In this document: in pieces, positions 49,471 through 62,834 of the stretch
How positions within the stretch are numbered: position 1 is the stretch's first letter
Layout: each line of letters opens with the position of its first letter
Source: Rachycentron canadum
Lineage: Eukaryota > Chordata > Actinopteri > Carangiformes > Rachycentridae
Assembly (NCBI GenBank): GCA_038496675.1
Contig: CM076661.1
Span: 13,510,951-13,574,950, forward strand
DNA length: 64,000 nucleotides
Direction of reading: 5' to 3'
The notes under the pieces: model-generated
Told to the model about the DNA's origin: nothing
Seen by the model: the letters and a program-made list of their open reading frames with translations, nothing else
Databases searched by the model: none
Position numbers and translations under genes: made by a program

Positions 49471-52314
49471 GGTTGCGGTTTTATATATATATATATAATT
49501 TTATACTAACTTATATATTTTTTTTGTTTGTTTGTTTTTACGTGGTGCATCTCTTTTATTTGCATAGTCTCTGTGGCCAAGAAATTAATAAATACTAAAA
49601 GGTAATATGTTCCCTATACAACACACTGCACACCCAGAGAATCATTTAAAACAGAATGAGCCGAGTCATTCAGTAAGTGTTGGAGCTACATCTGTCGCCC
49701 AGTTTGCATACGCATTTGCAGTTCTGCTCTCACCTTCCTCTGCCTCAGTAGGATGATCCATTTCTCGCCTCTGTCTTTACGTTCCTTTCCTCCTCCTCTC
49801 AATCTCATTTCATACCTTAGTCATTACGTTTCTCCCCCTTCTCCCATCCTGCTCCTGAACAGGACCCATTGGCCCTGATTAATCTGCTGCATTTGACTTA
49901 ATGAGAGGTCATTCACATATCTGATCACAATGGCTACAGGAATCAATGATAGACGACCACTTGGCAGAAATACCGAAGTGCTGAAAAAAAAAGCAACTGA
50001 ATCTGTTAAGACTTTATTAGATATTGCCCCTCTGCACTGTGCACCTGAGTGTGTTGTATTACTGTGTGTAAAATGTCTCTCTCCAATCTTTAAAGGGTCC
50101 TGAGATTGTTTCTTCCCGCTTCTGTAGTATCATAGTCAAAGCCTGTAAGTCAGGCAAGCCAGCCCTGCTATTTAGATTCTCAGTGCAACACACAGGAGCT
50201 GGATAAGGTGAGTGTTGTGACTGAAATGTGTGTTTGTGTGTGTTAAGACTAGATACACGATAGGTCATTCAATAATATAGCATCCTGATACACACATCTA
50301 GAAAGAGAGAGATATAGCAGATACTGGCCCACACATGCACACACACAGAAAAACCTTCAGTTAGGAGATTATGAATTGATTTCTTCCGCCCTATAAAGCC
50401 CATGTCTTCCTCACTGAGTCCCGTAAATGTGTACACTTGACCTTTCTTGGTGGGCTCCTTTCTGGTGAATTGACTCCTAAGTGTTTGGCCCTGGCCTTTT
50501 CAGCAGCATGGGTGTCCTCCATCTGCAGTATGGCCTGGCTGGCAGACATCAGCAGCCTGTCAGCACATCACGCTCAGCCGTACAAATGCAAACGGAACCT
50601 CTCTCTTTCTTACACAAACACAAGCGCACTGAACTGCTGAGACATGACAGAGGAGTCCTCAGTGCAGGACAATGTGTCCATGTGAGGCTGTAACAATGCA
50701 TGCAGCTGCACTTTGTTCAGAATTGCAGTGTAGGCAGGTGGAAAACAAGATGTTGTATGAGAGCACCACATGACATTTTACTTTGTTGACCTGGACCATG
50801 TATGAAGCCGATTAAACTGTACTGTAGATATAGTTCTACACAGCATACTAGCCTGTCAGTGATCCATTCCACTACATTATGCAGAGTGAGACATGTGTAT
50901 GGAGTATTTGCTGCCAATGAATTTCCTGGTCTTTGTCCAAGTGCCATCTCAGGTCCGTGGAGTGTGGTGGCAATGAGACCGGTCAGTGACACTGAGGTCC
51001 TGGGCATCTGAACTAGCATCTGTTGCGGATGGGAGCAGCACAGCGGCAACCCTGTCCTCGCTGTTGGCCCGACACCATCCTGCACTATCCACTGTCTGTC
51101 ACACCCGGCGCCCTGCAAAGTTAATTGTGAACTGGAGTGGCGCGTTGGGGCCCTCTCGCTAAGCACCCCCTAATGACAGGCAGAGAGACAGCTACACATG
51201 TTCGCTGGCTCTCCCTCTGGAGGAGGCTACAGATAGCGCTCCGGCACAGACACTGACCTGTCACAAAGCTGTCAGCAGCCAGCCTGTCAGCCATGCAGCC
51301 CAGCACGCAGCCCAGCTATCCCAGGTGCTCGGCTGACAATCTCCACACCCTGTTCTGTCGGCTGCTCTGCCAAGCCTGCTGCTGCTTAGATTCATTAAGG
51401 CTTTATTCAAAGCGGCCTTGGCCACTTCATAATCAACACACCTAAGAGTGTGTGGGACACAAGTAAACATCACTTTTCATGCTTTGAATTGCTGTCCAGG
51501 TCTTCCAGAGTAGATGCTGCTCAGTCATCTCATACCCTTATGTTAAATTTCTAGATAACTCCCACTACCCTGCTCCACTTGGTCTCCCTTGTTAAGATGA
51601 CTCCTGAAGTGTGCGTTTTGTGTTTATGAAGGATTCTCCTGGTAGTGTAATGGAGCTCAGCACAGACGTATGGAACACATGTGCTAATATCTCCTCATAG
51701 GAGCCCAAATGAGCCATTACAGGAGCTAATCTGACAGGCACACTGCATTCAGCTCCCCATCTGCCATCCGTGGTGCTGAGAGCCACAGTGTGTTTCCTCC
51801 TGAGTGCAGAGCCGGGATGGATGGGCCAGATGGAAAACACCCTACTTTAGAAGCGAGCCACTGACCATGGATGCAGAGAGATGCAAAGAGGAAGAGGACG
51901 ACTGAGGACATGGTCATATCATGGTTGAATCACTTGATTTGGGCATGAAGTTTGGAAGAATCAACAGCTAATTTAGTGCTTTAGTTGTTTAGGTTATGTG
52001 AAACCCTTGCTCAGAAGGCTATGGTACCACATCCACTTGGGTATGTTGGCCCTCTACCTCTTCTCTTTCCATGCAGTTTCCTGGTTTCCTCCACAAGGAT
52101 AACCTATGGAGAGAAAGAGCAGAAAAGGTGGAGGGAACAAAGGGGAAATATAGGCTGCCGTCTACCTCTTGGGGAAGAAGACATATAACATTAATGGTAT
52201 CCGTTAACATCTCCTTAACCCCAATCCCCCTTGCTTGCCGAGCACCTCCCATTCCCTTCTTTTCCCCCTGCAGCCAACCGCAACCCACTCACAACCCCAC
52301 CACGGTCCCTTTTA

Positions 52315-52326
52315 CCCCCCCCCCCC
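52315..52326. repeat. poly-C run of 12
   Basis: Twelve C residues between TTTTA and TCCCGCAGG. Confidence 0.9.
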
Positions 52327-52547
52327 TCCCGCAGGCTCAGCTCCCTGGGGGCCTGTTTGTTTCCCTGCCAGGGGCACAGGCGGCGGAACACTGATGAGGT
52401 GCTCAGGCCACCGTGAAATGCGCCATAACCTGCCAGCGGAGGGGCCTGGTGAGATTGCCGTATTTACTTTTTAATCTGGCCGCCTTAATACATGCGATAA
52501 AAACTTTGTCACATTAGATGGTGACAGATGGGCCCGGAGATGTTATT

Positions 52548-52681
52548 ACTGGTTGGGGCAGGAGTGGGGTGGTGGTGGGCGGTTGGTGGGGTGGGGTGTT
52601 GGGAGGAGCGGGTGGGGTCGGGCTGGGGAGCATAGGGCGGCAAGGGGTGGGGGGAGTATGGTGGTGGGAGGAGAGGGAGAG
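52548..52681 (+). other. G-rich tract, quadruplex candidate
   Basis: About 130 bp almost free of C on the + strand, with repeated GGTGGGG, GGGGTGGGG and GGGAGGAG motifs. It contains many G3+ runs close enough for several alternative quadruplexes. Open frames over it are low-complexity. Confidence 0.7.
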
Positions 52682-53470
52682 AGGCAATGCCCCCAATCAC
52701 GATAATTTTTCATCACCCCAATTACATTGTTGAGTGCGTCTCAGCGGTGGCATGTGCACACCCAGTCCTGCTGCTGGGAAAGGAGCGAGACATAGAGACA
52801 TAAATAAAGATAAAATGAGGTGCCCTAGGTCTTCTATCCTGCTGACTATTCCTCTGCCATCTCTCCAAACTGATGGAAGCCCTGTTTAAATGAAGGCTAA
52901 ATCTTATTTAGATAAGAGAACTGAACTGCTGCCTGGGACGAGAGCATCATTGTTTGTTACTGATGGCTGGAGAGGTGGAGAGGAGGAGGAGGGGGGCAAG
53001 GGTCTGAGGGAAACTGGCTGGTTTTTGCATGTTCTTATGCTATAAGAGAGATTGAATGTTGTTTGTAGGAGGGCAGGCGAACAGACCACATGCACAGAAT
53101 ATCCGTCACTACACAGACAGACAGGTATGGCTTTTTGTTTTCTAAGTGTGCATTTGTGAAGTGGGTCCCCTGGTAATAAAATTTCATTGTTGTATATCCA
53201 TCCTAATGTCATTTCCTATCTGGGAGCTCTTTTGGCTGTATATTGCATTGAATACAATATCAAAATATAGCTGTTGTTTATAGCTTCTCTTTATAGCTGA
53301 ACATCAAAATGTGTGTTGAGTGTGTGTTTGTTGCACAAACATTTTGTTTGAGCCACTGAACACACAGCTCTCAGCTGCCTCAAGCAGCATAAGTTTAGCA
53401 ACTGTTTTCCTTTTTAATTGTTGTGGAAATTAAATAAGAGTGTTTGTGACATGAATGTTGTAGGTAATGA

Positions 53471-53540
53471 GAGCCTGGGAGCAGCTGGGAGGCTACGGGG
53501 CTGCGTGCGCATCATTAGGAGCTCAGAGGCTCCCAGGCTC
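53471..53540. repeat. 12-bp perfect inverted repeat with 46-nt spacer
   Basis: GAGCCTGGGAGC (53471-53482) and GCTCCCAGGCTC (53529-53540) are exact reverse complements. The spacer is GC-rich (GGCTACGGGGCTGCGTGCGC). It would form a stable stem-loop if transcribed. Confidence 0.8.
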
Positions 53541-53969
53541 CATGCTAGCGTAAGCCACTAATGAAAAGAATGTAGTCACAGATCTCATTTTTCAGGCAAT
53601 TCTTGTGTAAACTGGAGATTTTCCAGTGTATGCACAGTGGAACAGGGGCCCCACATAAATCACACAGGCTGGCTGCTTTCAGTGAAAGAAAGAGGGGGTT
53701 TGGAGCACATGCTAACCCCACAGACATATGCTGCAGGAAACTGGAAATCTGCAGCGGCACAGCTAGAGAGCGAGCCACTCATGGTACCTACACCTGTCTA
53801 ACCCCCCCACCACCCACTTCTCCCCATCTCTTCTAGCTCTCTATCCATCTCCGCCGTGTTGTCCAACAGCCCAACCCCCATCCTCCCCCCACACACACCC
53901 CCCTCTCTAACATACCCTCCCAACCGCAGGGAAAGCAACCAGCAACGCCTGCATGCAAGCCATTGAAAT

Positions 53970-54070
53970 GGGTCATTTTTTAATTAAATACAATATTAAT
54001 TACTGCGAGCATCATTACCGATATGTGAGATTTGACTAATTAGTGTAATAGTTTTGGAGTCACGCTCATT
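53970..54070. promoter_or_regulatory. TAAT-rich candidate enhancer
   Basis: Several homeodomain-type cores in about 100 bp: TTTTTAATTAAATAC, ATATTAATTAC, GACTAATTAG, TCATTAAAT. The sequence is not repetitive. Enhancer function is inferred from motif density only. Confidence 0.25.
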
Positions 54071-56008
54071 AAATATGAAAATTACAGCAGTAGAAAGGAT
54101 TGGTTCCGTGATCAATCTTGTATGGACAGAGAGGAAATGATTTAGAGAATAGCTTTTATTGTACAATTAACTCCATTACAACCTGCCAGACAAGAATAAA
54201 GAGAGCAGGGAATTTGGTCGGTGTTAAGAGTTTCACACAAGCGCTGCCTTGGGCTCATTCTCTCTCACTTTCAAATGCAATCTTTTGCCTGTAACTAGAT
54301 GAGACACTTTCCAAAGCATACAATAACCTCCAGAGAAGCCTCAGCCTCATCACACACTCAATTTGGACAGCTGCTAAATGGAAGACTTGTTGATCTCTTC
54401 TATTTGACACCTTCAGAGTTCATTGTACTTTTGGTTTGGCAGCTTTGCACAATATAGCACTAATAGAAAAACAGATAGGGCTTTTACTGTGTTAGGAACT
54501 CCAAGAAGAGAGCACTGATTCCAGGAAGAGGTTTAAGTTATGGTGCTGGGCTTGGAAAAGACAAAGTGAAGAATTGCAGAAAATGAAAGTATGCCAGCAG
54601 ACATTATTGTATAAAACAATCCTCATACTAGAAATAGAGTATGGATGGTCTCCAAGGTGGCTGGTGGGCTCTGAGCTCCACTGCTGTTTGTGTGTATCAG
54701 GGTCTCTCTCCACTGCTCTGGTAAACACATTGCATAGGATCACAGCCAGTGCATAAAAGCTGAACAGAGCTCCTCTATGTCCTCACCATGTGCATTGCTA
54801 AACACTGTGAGCAACAGAAATTGGCCCTTTTGCTGGAGTGGGGTTTTGTGTGTTTAGCATATCAAAGCTGTGAAAATAACCATGTTTGCATTGCCTCTTC
54901 TCTTTCCAGGTGGTCTGTCATATCTGGGCCCTCAGACCGGATGGCACGAGCTGTGTATGTTGATCACTATGGCATCTGGGTAAGGGGAACACCCCTGGCT
55001 GGCACCGCAAGTATGCTAGTTTCAATACAAGTGACTGTAGCCATGGCAAAACAAACACAACACAGACCTAATTCAAATTAAGCTTCTTTTTGCACAAATG
55101 TGAAAATTGTGATACACAAATACCATCAGGTCCAGTGTTGAGCAATATGTCCTTGTAATTATTCTTTTCTAAACTATTCATTTAGTAATTGACTCAATCT
55201 GTAAGTATTTATATGAATTGTTAAAATATTTTGTACATGACTGATAATTTTTATTGGTAACATGTAACTTATTGGATTACCATAAATCACTCTTTACAAG
55301 TTACAAATATTATTCCTGTAAAGTGTAAAAGATTTATAATCATTTTTCACTTTATTGAACAAAATTATAACATCCCTTATGTAGTGAAACTCTCCACTGC
55401 TTATGACCTTGTACCTTGAATGTCTTTGTGAACCTCTGCTTGTGTGTATATGTATGTACTATAAACATTTCCCCCTCTTTGAATATATGCAATAATCCTA
55501 TCTCCAGCCACATGAATACTGGAACCTCCATATTATTGTAATGCTAACCTCCAGACTGCATGCCTGATAGCCAATACTTTATCACAGCTTTCCCTTTTTT
55601 ATGGGTCTGGTGTCTCTTTAAAATGATTGCCCCTGTTTTGATCTGATTAATTTTGTGTGAGCACAAACAATTACTTTTCATCTTTATCTGCTCAAGGAAT
55701 CACCCCTTTTTATGGGTATCATTTATTACAGGTGGACAGCTACTTGTTTATTAGAATTTCAAGCAGCCTATCGCAGCCGAGATCTCCCGCGGTCTATATT
55801 TACATTTCAACTTCAGCTAAACAGGCATGACAAACACACATAGCAAAAGGGCCAGCCACGGCCACACTTCATTTTCATACTGCTTCCTCGCAGGCCAGAC
55901 GGACTTGACTTAATGCAAAAGTTCCTGACATGATGGCAGAAGGTGCTGAGCAGGAGAGAGAAGAGAAAAAGAGAGAGGGAGAGAAACTGAAAGATCTAGA
56001 AACCAAGA

Positions 56009-56036
56009 GGGGTGGGGAGTGGGGGGGTAGGGGGTT
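56009..56036 (+). other. G-quadruplex candidate
   Basis: GGGGTGGGGAGTGGGGGGGT followed by AGGGGG: four or more G-runs with 1-3-nt loops, at the end of a GA-rich stretch (55950-56010). Confidence 0.65.
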
Positions 56037-56734
56037 GGACGAGCGAGAACAGGTTGACTGAGTATGTATTTGAGCTTTCAGGTGAGTGTCCATCATTCAG
56101 GGAAAGAGGATGAGTTCATGGCCTTTGAAATCCATCCATGGCAAGAGGGTCTTCACAGTGAATATAAATATATGTGTGTGTGTGCCACGGCCAGGGCCAC
56201 TCTTGACAAGCCAACAGCTGTTAATTATGAATTGGCCTGCAGAGAGGGAGACAGGCTGGTGAATATGCAGAGCTGAAGGAGCGCGCAGAGCCCATGCAAC
56301 ACAAGTGTCAGACCCCCACTGCACCCAGAGTGGCAGGGGTTGACCTGGGTGTCAATCACCAGCACTGGCCAAGCAACAGGATGGGGATTTCTTGGAATGG
56401 ACCCAAAACCCTGCAGTTTTGCTCACATGGAAATTAACTTTATTTGATGGTAACACAAGAAAGTTAAAAATCATCTGTTGCTAACAAATATTGGGATATT
56501 TAAAATGAACTCTCAAGTCAAAATAGGAACCATTTATCCCATGTCCTGCGCAGCACTACAAGATTTTTTCATTTTCCTTAGCAGGTTGATGCAGTAATTT
56601 ATAATTTGGCCCTTCACTGCATGTCATGTCTGTGTCTCTCTCCCTCTCTCTCACTGAGGCTATCACAAGAATGCCAAAAAATAGATAAATTGTTGTCATT
56701 AAGTCATTAAAGTTAGTGTCAATAATTTGATGGT

Positions 56735-57075
56735 ACAGCCACACCATTGCCCCTGTGATGCTATATTTTGATAAAGCAGTGCTAAACTAAATGTTAATGT
56801 CTACATGCTCACAGTAACAATACTAACATGCTGTTGTGTAACCGTCACAATATTTACAAAGTTCACTATCTTAATTTAGCATGTTACTAACATTTGGTAA
56901 AATGTTAAACACAAGTACAGCTGAGGCTGATGTGATATTTGTTTTGCAGGTGTTTGGTCATAAACCAAAGTGTTAAACAACTTGGGATTTTTACATGATA
57001 ATGATAACAGAGGAAAAGTTAAAGGTTTACCAGAGCCAATGGGATTCATTCTCAGTGGAACAAAAATTCCTTTTA
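56735..57075 (+). mobile_element. dispersed fish repeat, larger fragment
   Basis: Contains GTTCACTATCTTAATTTAGC, GTACAGCTGAGGCTGATG, TTTTGCAGGTGTTTGGTCAT and AAACCAAAGTGTTAAAC in an order I recognise from a very abundant percomorph repeat (GCTAAC-rich part, then the GGTCATAAACCAAAGT part). Recognition is from memory. It overlaps in family position with the fragment at 32873-32945. No open reading frame is kept; boundaries are approximate. Confidence 0.6.
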
Positions 57076-57536
57076 CATCAAGAAAATCATTTATGAGGCA
57101 TTTTGAAATGTTGTCACCGCGCTGCTAGCATAGCTAAAATGCATACAATGAAACAAAGACTAATTCTAACGTTTAAATGTGTCCACAGTGACTTTGGATC
57201 TTTGGAGAAAAGGACACCTGGAGCAACAAACAACCATCAAGTAATGAGCTACTGATCTACTGATATGATGTGATACTGGATGATGATACATGTAATGACT
57301 CAAGTGCCTGACGAGGCAGTTCTCTTAAACTGATCACAAAAATCTTGAATTGTATTCTGAATTTGATCCAAATCTTGTGTAAAGAAGGTAAAGGGAAAAC
57401 CCAAGCAAATAAGTCACAGCGCTGAACCATGAGAAACCACAATTAGGAAAGAGCTTCTTAAAGCTTATTTGTTACTTCTTAAAACCCCATATATCTCCCT
57501 CCAGTCACTGTGAGAGCCCCCTATGTGTACACACTA

Positions 57537-57900
57537 ACCAGTCACAGTAGGACCAGGGTTAACAGGGCCTGTGCCTTTAATGACAGGAATATCTCCAGGA
57601 ATTTTAATTAATTTTCCACTCTTAGCAGCTGAATCTGCGTTAATTTCCCCCTCAAGGACTTTTATAAATTTCATCATTAATAAAATCAGACATTCAATTA
57701 GTCCCAAAATCCAGATTGCCAACTGTTTCATAACAGTCCTGGTCTGATTTTCCCTTCTTTATTAGGTTGGGGGAAAAAAGTTAAAACTAATTTCATTAAT
57801 CTAATTGTCATAACTTTGAACCATCTCTTAATTAGTTCAAATTAATATGATTAATCACAATAATGACAAAAACTCATTCAATTACAGGTTTTCAATGGCA
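57537..57900. promoter_or_regulatory. TAAT-dense candidate enhancer
   Basis: About ten TAAT/ATTA cores in 365 bp, including TTTTAATTAATTTTCC, CAATTAGTCC, TTCATTAATCTAATTGTC, CTTAATTAGTTC and GATTAATCAC. It is not simple-sequence and has no transposon ends. This texture is typical of conserved developmental noncoding elements in vertebrates. Conservation is not testable here. Confidence 0.3.
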
Positions 57901-60900
57901 AGTGGATGTGTTGGGGGTGATAGGGGCATAAAGGATGAGGGCGGGAAGCAGGGCTGGCTGTGAGAAACGGGATTGGTCGTGATTATTCCGATGACTGACA
58001 GGTTATCAATCATGCGGCACTTTTAATAAAGGCTGCTGGAACTTCAGTGGAAGGCCTGGCTCAGTTGTCTTCTTTCTTGTTTTATTTCTTCAAAATCCTT
58101 TGGAACTCTCCTTAGTCCTCCATGAAATATGATCCTTCTTTGAGCTGCACATTTTAATGAAGAGAGTGGTGTGCATAAAAACAAAAATGGACTCATCCAT
58201 ATGTAAATAAAATGACGCAAGTGCATATGCTCATCTGCACAACCCCATTATTGCTGAAAATTGCATACGTTTATGCACTGGAATGATATCACTTTATTTT
58301 CATTTGTCTGAGAGTTCACGAAAGCTGCAAATGAGTCTGTCCACTCTCTCTTTCCTTTATCTCTATCTCTCTGCAGACATATGGATCTGAGAGATGCCTG
58401 CTGCTTTGCTTCAATCAGAGCCACCGATCTAACAAAGCAGGGGAGCAGAAGCATGTCACCATTTGTCACATGCCACTGGGGCACAAGCTGAGCAGCAGGT
58501 ACACCCTCGGGTATGTTAGGCCAAAAGGGAGTGCTGCAGCTGCCAGTCTCAGGCAGGTTCCCTCTTGTCCCATGCTGTCCCCCTGGGACCAGCCACCCAA
58601 ATGTCCCAGTCAGTTGTCTGAGACGATCTGACCTGTGATCCACCCATCTGGAGAGACTGAGGCGGCTGCTTAGCTTCCATCACCCTGAGGAAGCAGTCTG
58701 ATGATCAGGAGGCCCATCTGGGGATAGGGATGCCCCCTATAGAGTCCAAAGTGCTATTTCACTTTACCCTCCTCATTCACTCCAGACACCTCTGCTTTGA
58801 TGCTCTTACTCCTTAGCTTTGGCACTGAGCAGGGGCATTCACCTGCCACTCCAGGTAATGTCAACCAAAGCCTGCTGGAGCATTAAGCAAAGCATAGCAT
58901 AGATACATATGTTATGTCTCTGTGACAGTGCTTATCATGCAGCTCAAGGGCTCCCATCCTTTACCCAATGGTTATATCTGGATCCATGTCCGATGCATAT
59001 CTTGTCTGACAGCATAGTTGAGAGCCTGGAGCATGACAGACACGTAAAAGTATACATTGTATACCCAAGTGTGCTGAGCATTGTACACTGCAGCTTTTAA
59101 GTTCCTATATTCTGCCATGTATGCATTTACCAGCGGCATTGTTTGCAGACCTGGATGATTAGAGGCTATTGGAAGTGATGCAGGACCAGGTAGTGAGCGG
59201 TGCCATACTTTGGATGCTGTGACCACATGGGGCAGCATATGGAGTTAGTTCCTCTTCTCTCTCTCCAGGACTTTTTAGACATAACTGTTGGGCCTTAATC
59301 ATGCATTTTTCTGCATGAGTTGAGAACTGGAGTGTCTATGCTGAGCTGGCTTCTGTGCCCTGTGGTCCTCCACCAACACAGTCAATCAATAGTGCCCAAC
59401 ATCACTGTGTACACAACACACATGGATGCAAACACACACACACTTATAGATAAGCACACAAGGACAGATACACACAAACAGTTTACCTCAGTTCCATTTA
59501 GAAGCCCGTGCTTGTTCTGTCCATTATTCAGGCCAACATGCTTTAGACCATTCCCTTATTGTCATGCTATTTAATTAGAGGAGAGTGGGAATCTGGTGGA
59601 TGAGGGACCATACCTCAATAGTTCAGCCTTCCAGAGACTCAGGGACAAAAGGGGCATTTTTCAAGGTCTAAACCCACCCTCCCCTCATATGCACAGCCAT
59701 CTCTAAGTCCCCAGCCACCCTTGAGAGGAAAGCACAGCCTTCCGTGTGCATAAAGTTGAAATAAACTGCAGTCTGTATTTTCATTGGGGAAAGTGAACCC
59801 AATTTACACGCTGCTCCATTGGAGATGAGCACTCTAGCGTACCCTAGCTGGTAATCTTGCCCAGATTCCCCCTTTGTGTCCTGCATTATTGTTGAAATAA
59901 ATAACCTTTCACTGCAATCATTGTGGGGATCTTCACTTAAATTATCGCCCCACAGATAGCTCACTCATGATCTGCTTCTATATCCATTAACTATCTGGGA
60001 AAGTGATTTATTGTTGAAGGGTAAGAAAAAGGGAATGAGGAGGAAAGCGAATGAGTCATTTTGGTTAGACAATAGTGCCCTCTACTGTTTGTGAAGTAGA
60101 TTGCTTTCAGAGATGAAAATGGCACCAATAATGTTGTCAACACTAATATGTGTTGATGAAGTTTTGGTGTGAGGCTCTGTATTTTTTTTTCTAGCCTAAA
60201 AACAGTTTATCTGAGCTTTTTAACCTAACTCTAATTCCAATGACAAACCTGTAGAAAAAGACAAGATTTAGAGCCAAATTCAAACAAAATTCTGATCCAT
60301 AATAAAACATAAGAAAAGCCAATATAGCTAATTTTCTATTGTAAAAGCCTTCAGAAATACAGAGATAGAGTTAAGATGGAAGCATGCACCTGGACATTAT
60401 GCCCTCAGCAGCATTTCAAGACCAGGGCTCCAGTACCTAAACCTTCCCCCCCTTCACCACTCCATCCCCTCCTCTGCAGTCCCTCCTTCCCCACACTCCT
60501 GTGATGTGTCGTTACACGCTCGGCTGGCTCCTCTTCCATGACAGACTGTTACTTCCTGGAGCGGAAACACATTTGATTGTTAACATCTGGGCCATTACAA
60601 TTGCAAACTAGGGCTCTGTACATCAATCAGGAAGTGATTTCAAAACAAAGAGACCGTCCTCCAATCAATCTATTGGGAAGCGGGGGCATTACATGCTCCT
60701 GTAATCCCGGCTAATTAGCGGGATAATGGGAATGAGATTTATGAATCTGCTGAGGAGAGTGGAGGTGCGAGGGCACACTCAAATTAGCAGGGATGCACAC
60801 CAGCCAGGGCTGCAATAAGGAGGATGTGCTGTTGGTTTTTATCAACTTCTTGCTGCCTGGCCACCTTTGACTCAGTGTCACTGTGAGAGGAGCATCACAG

Positions 60901-61929
60901 GCTGAACATGCAATGCACAGTTACAGTGCACAGATCTCTGTTAAAAGAAGAAAGAAAAAAGAGCTGGACTTTGTCCCCATCGGTGGAGCATTTATAGTTT
61001 CTCACTGCTTCTATTAAACACCTTTCTTTTAATAAATAATAGAACAAACAACAATTGTGAACCAAGTGTAATGGTACACACAATCACGTACAATCATATA
61101 ATGGAAAGACTTCAGTAGTTTTATACTGTGCAGATGTTAAACTTGCGTAAACAAGAAATTCAATGGGCGATATCAAAGACAGAGCAACACGCAAGTCTGA
61201 CTTTTACAGGTGATTCCTTGTCTTGTTTTTGATTTCGGCCTGCAAACCAGCTCACACATATGATTTTGGGAAGGGCAATAAGCACTGATGCAATGCCACT
61301 GATTGTGAGCTTGAATAGGATATCACCCAGAAGTTGTCCTGTACAAAATTAAAAAAATAGAAATCAAATATAAATCAATAGCACCCTTGGCTCAATATTT
61401 AGGTACCCCAATGTGCCACCGCTCCCACTTTCTCATTACCTTCTAGAGATGAAGATAAAGGAGCTCTTATGATGTGATCTTCAGCTCATTCTGTCTTTCC
61501 AGTATTGATATGTAAAGGTTATATAAAACACTTGTATCAAGAAAAACAACTACATACCACTACCTCAACCTATAACCAAATTCACCAAATCTCTCCAGAA
61601 AATCATTGTGATTTCCTTAGGTACTAAAACACCACCAACACTAACAGAATCTGACGAACATCTGCCATTCTCCATATATCCCTTTTCCTCAATGATCTGA
61701 GTGTGAGTGAATGTGAGAGACTGCGTATATAACACTGACTGTGTTGTAGTGTATGTGAGGCAGAGTATCCCTGGAGGTGGCAGTCTTGGTGCCACCCTGA
61801 AGCCTCTTCCTCCCTAGCGGCCCCAGGCCTGACCTTGCCCGCTGGCGGGGGACATCTCCCATTAAAGCAGTGCATTGTGATAAGGCCATTTCTTTTCCTT
61901 CAGCATCCCTTTAATGTCATCCCTGAAAT

Positions 61930-62070
61930 ATGAAGTCATTAAGCGATATTAAAACAGTGCTGACAAACTAATTAACAGAAGACATTATACGGGATGGGCT
62001 CGATTAATCCGCTTTAATTGCTCTTTTAAATGGGGGCTCCAATTAAAATTAATAAAGATTTACTGGTGAT
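61930..62070. promoter_or_regulatory. TAAT-rich candidate enhancer
   Basis: ACTAATTAACAG, CTCGATTAATCCGC (an OTX-type TAATCC site), CTTTAATTGC and CCAATTAAAATTAATAAAG lie within 140 bp of unique-looking sequence. Enhancer role is inference. Confidence 0.25.
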
Positions 62071-62790
62071 CACACCAAACTACACCAAGAAGTGGTTGTC
62101 TGAAGGGCAGCCTAAAGTCAGCGGCCTCCATTCTCAAGTTGCACTCCATTTTGCTCCCAGCGCCCTTACAGAGTAAGCCTGCTAAAACGCTGGTATCTAT
62201 AAGCAGGAGATTAAACACAGAGACCGTCCCAGTGCCCTCAGTCCCACAGCTCCTTTTGTCTCCAGCTCAGGGGTGTTTGATCTTGCCTTTGTCTTTCCAG
62301 GACCCTGCTAAGGAGAAACCAGATCATTTTTTTCATTAATATCACGCCACACACACTGACTGGGCACCATCAGCCATGCCTTCCTAATTCACAAATGTAT
62401 AAAACACAATGTTGACAAGGTTTCACAGTGTCCACTTCCCTATAGCTTCCGCTGTGAGGGGGAAGAGCAGTTTTGAAGAATCCCTGAAGCAGTTCAATAA
62501 ACAGTGACAAGTGCAGCCTTGTGTGGAGATAGAATATGACGCTGCAAAATTAAAACATTGAATTATAAGTATTTGTAAGGTTAGTTAATTTGTAAAAAAA
62601 GACTAGACATTGGCTAAAATGTGAAAATAACAATTTACACATATTGTGTACACCAAACAATATTATCCTGGCACTGATAGAGGCAAACTGATCTGTGTGT
62701 ATTACACCAGAGATTCACTAGATGATGCTGTTACTCTTCTGCGAGATCAGGTTCAGCCACATCCAAGAACTTAATGGGAATGACCTTAAT

Positions 62791-62834
62791 ATGACGATGA
62801 TGATGATGATGATGATGACTATGATGATGATGAT
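62791..62834. repeat. ATG/ATC trinucleotide repeat
   Basis: (ATG)n with interruptions ACG and ACT. The poly-methionine open frame here is a repeat artefact. Confidence 0.9.

Larger units (their letters stand above)
44821..56734. other. intergenic sequence downstream of esrrb, part 2
   Basis: No gene is recognised. Contents are a G-rich patch (45291-45308), (TA)-cored hairpins (49188-49218, 49421-49470), a C12 run (52315-52326), a 130-bp G-rich tract (52548-52681), a 12-bp inverted repeat (53471-53540), a TAAT-rich block (53970-54070) and a G-quadruplex candidate (56009-56036). The longest open frame (50717-51166, minus strand) has no recognisable domain. Confidence 0.6.

Noticed and set aside
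50717..51166. 149-codon minus-strand open frame downstream of esrrb
   Set aside because: I considered a transposase or vasohibin exon. The sequence has no catalytic motif, zinc finger or known domain, and the frame is the sort expected by chance in this much DNA.
52509..52733. Proline- or glycine-rich open frames on both strands
   Set aside because: Translations of the G-rich tract, with no protein features beyond base composition.
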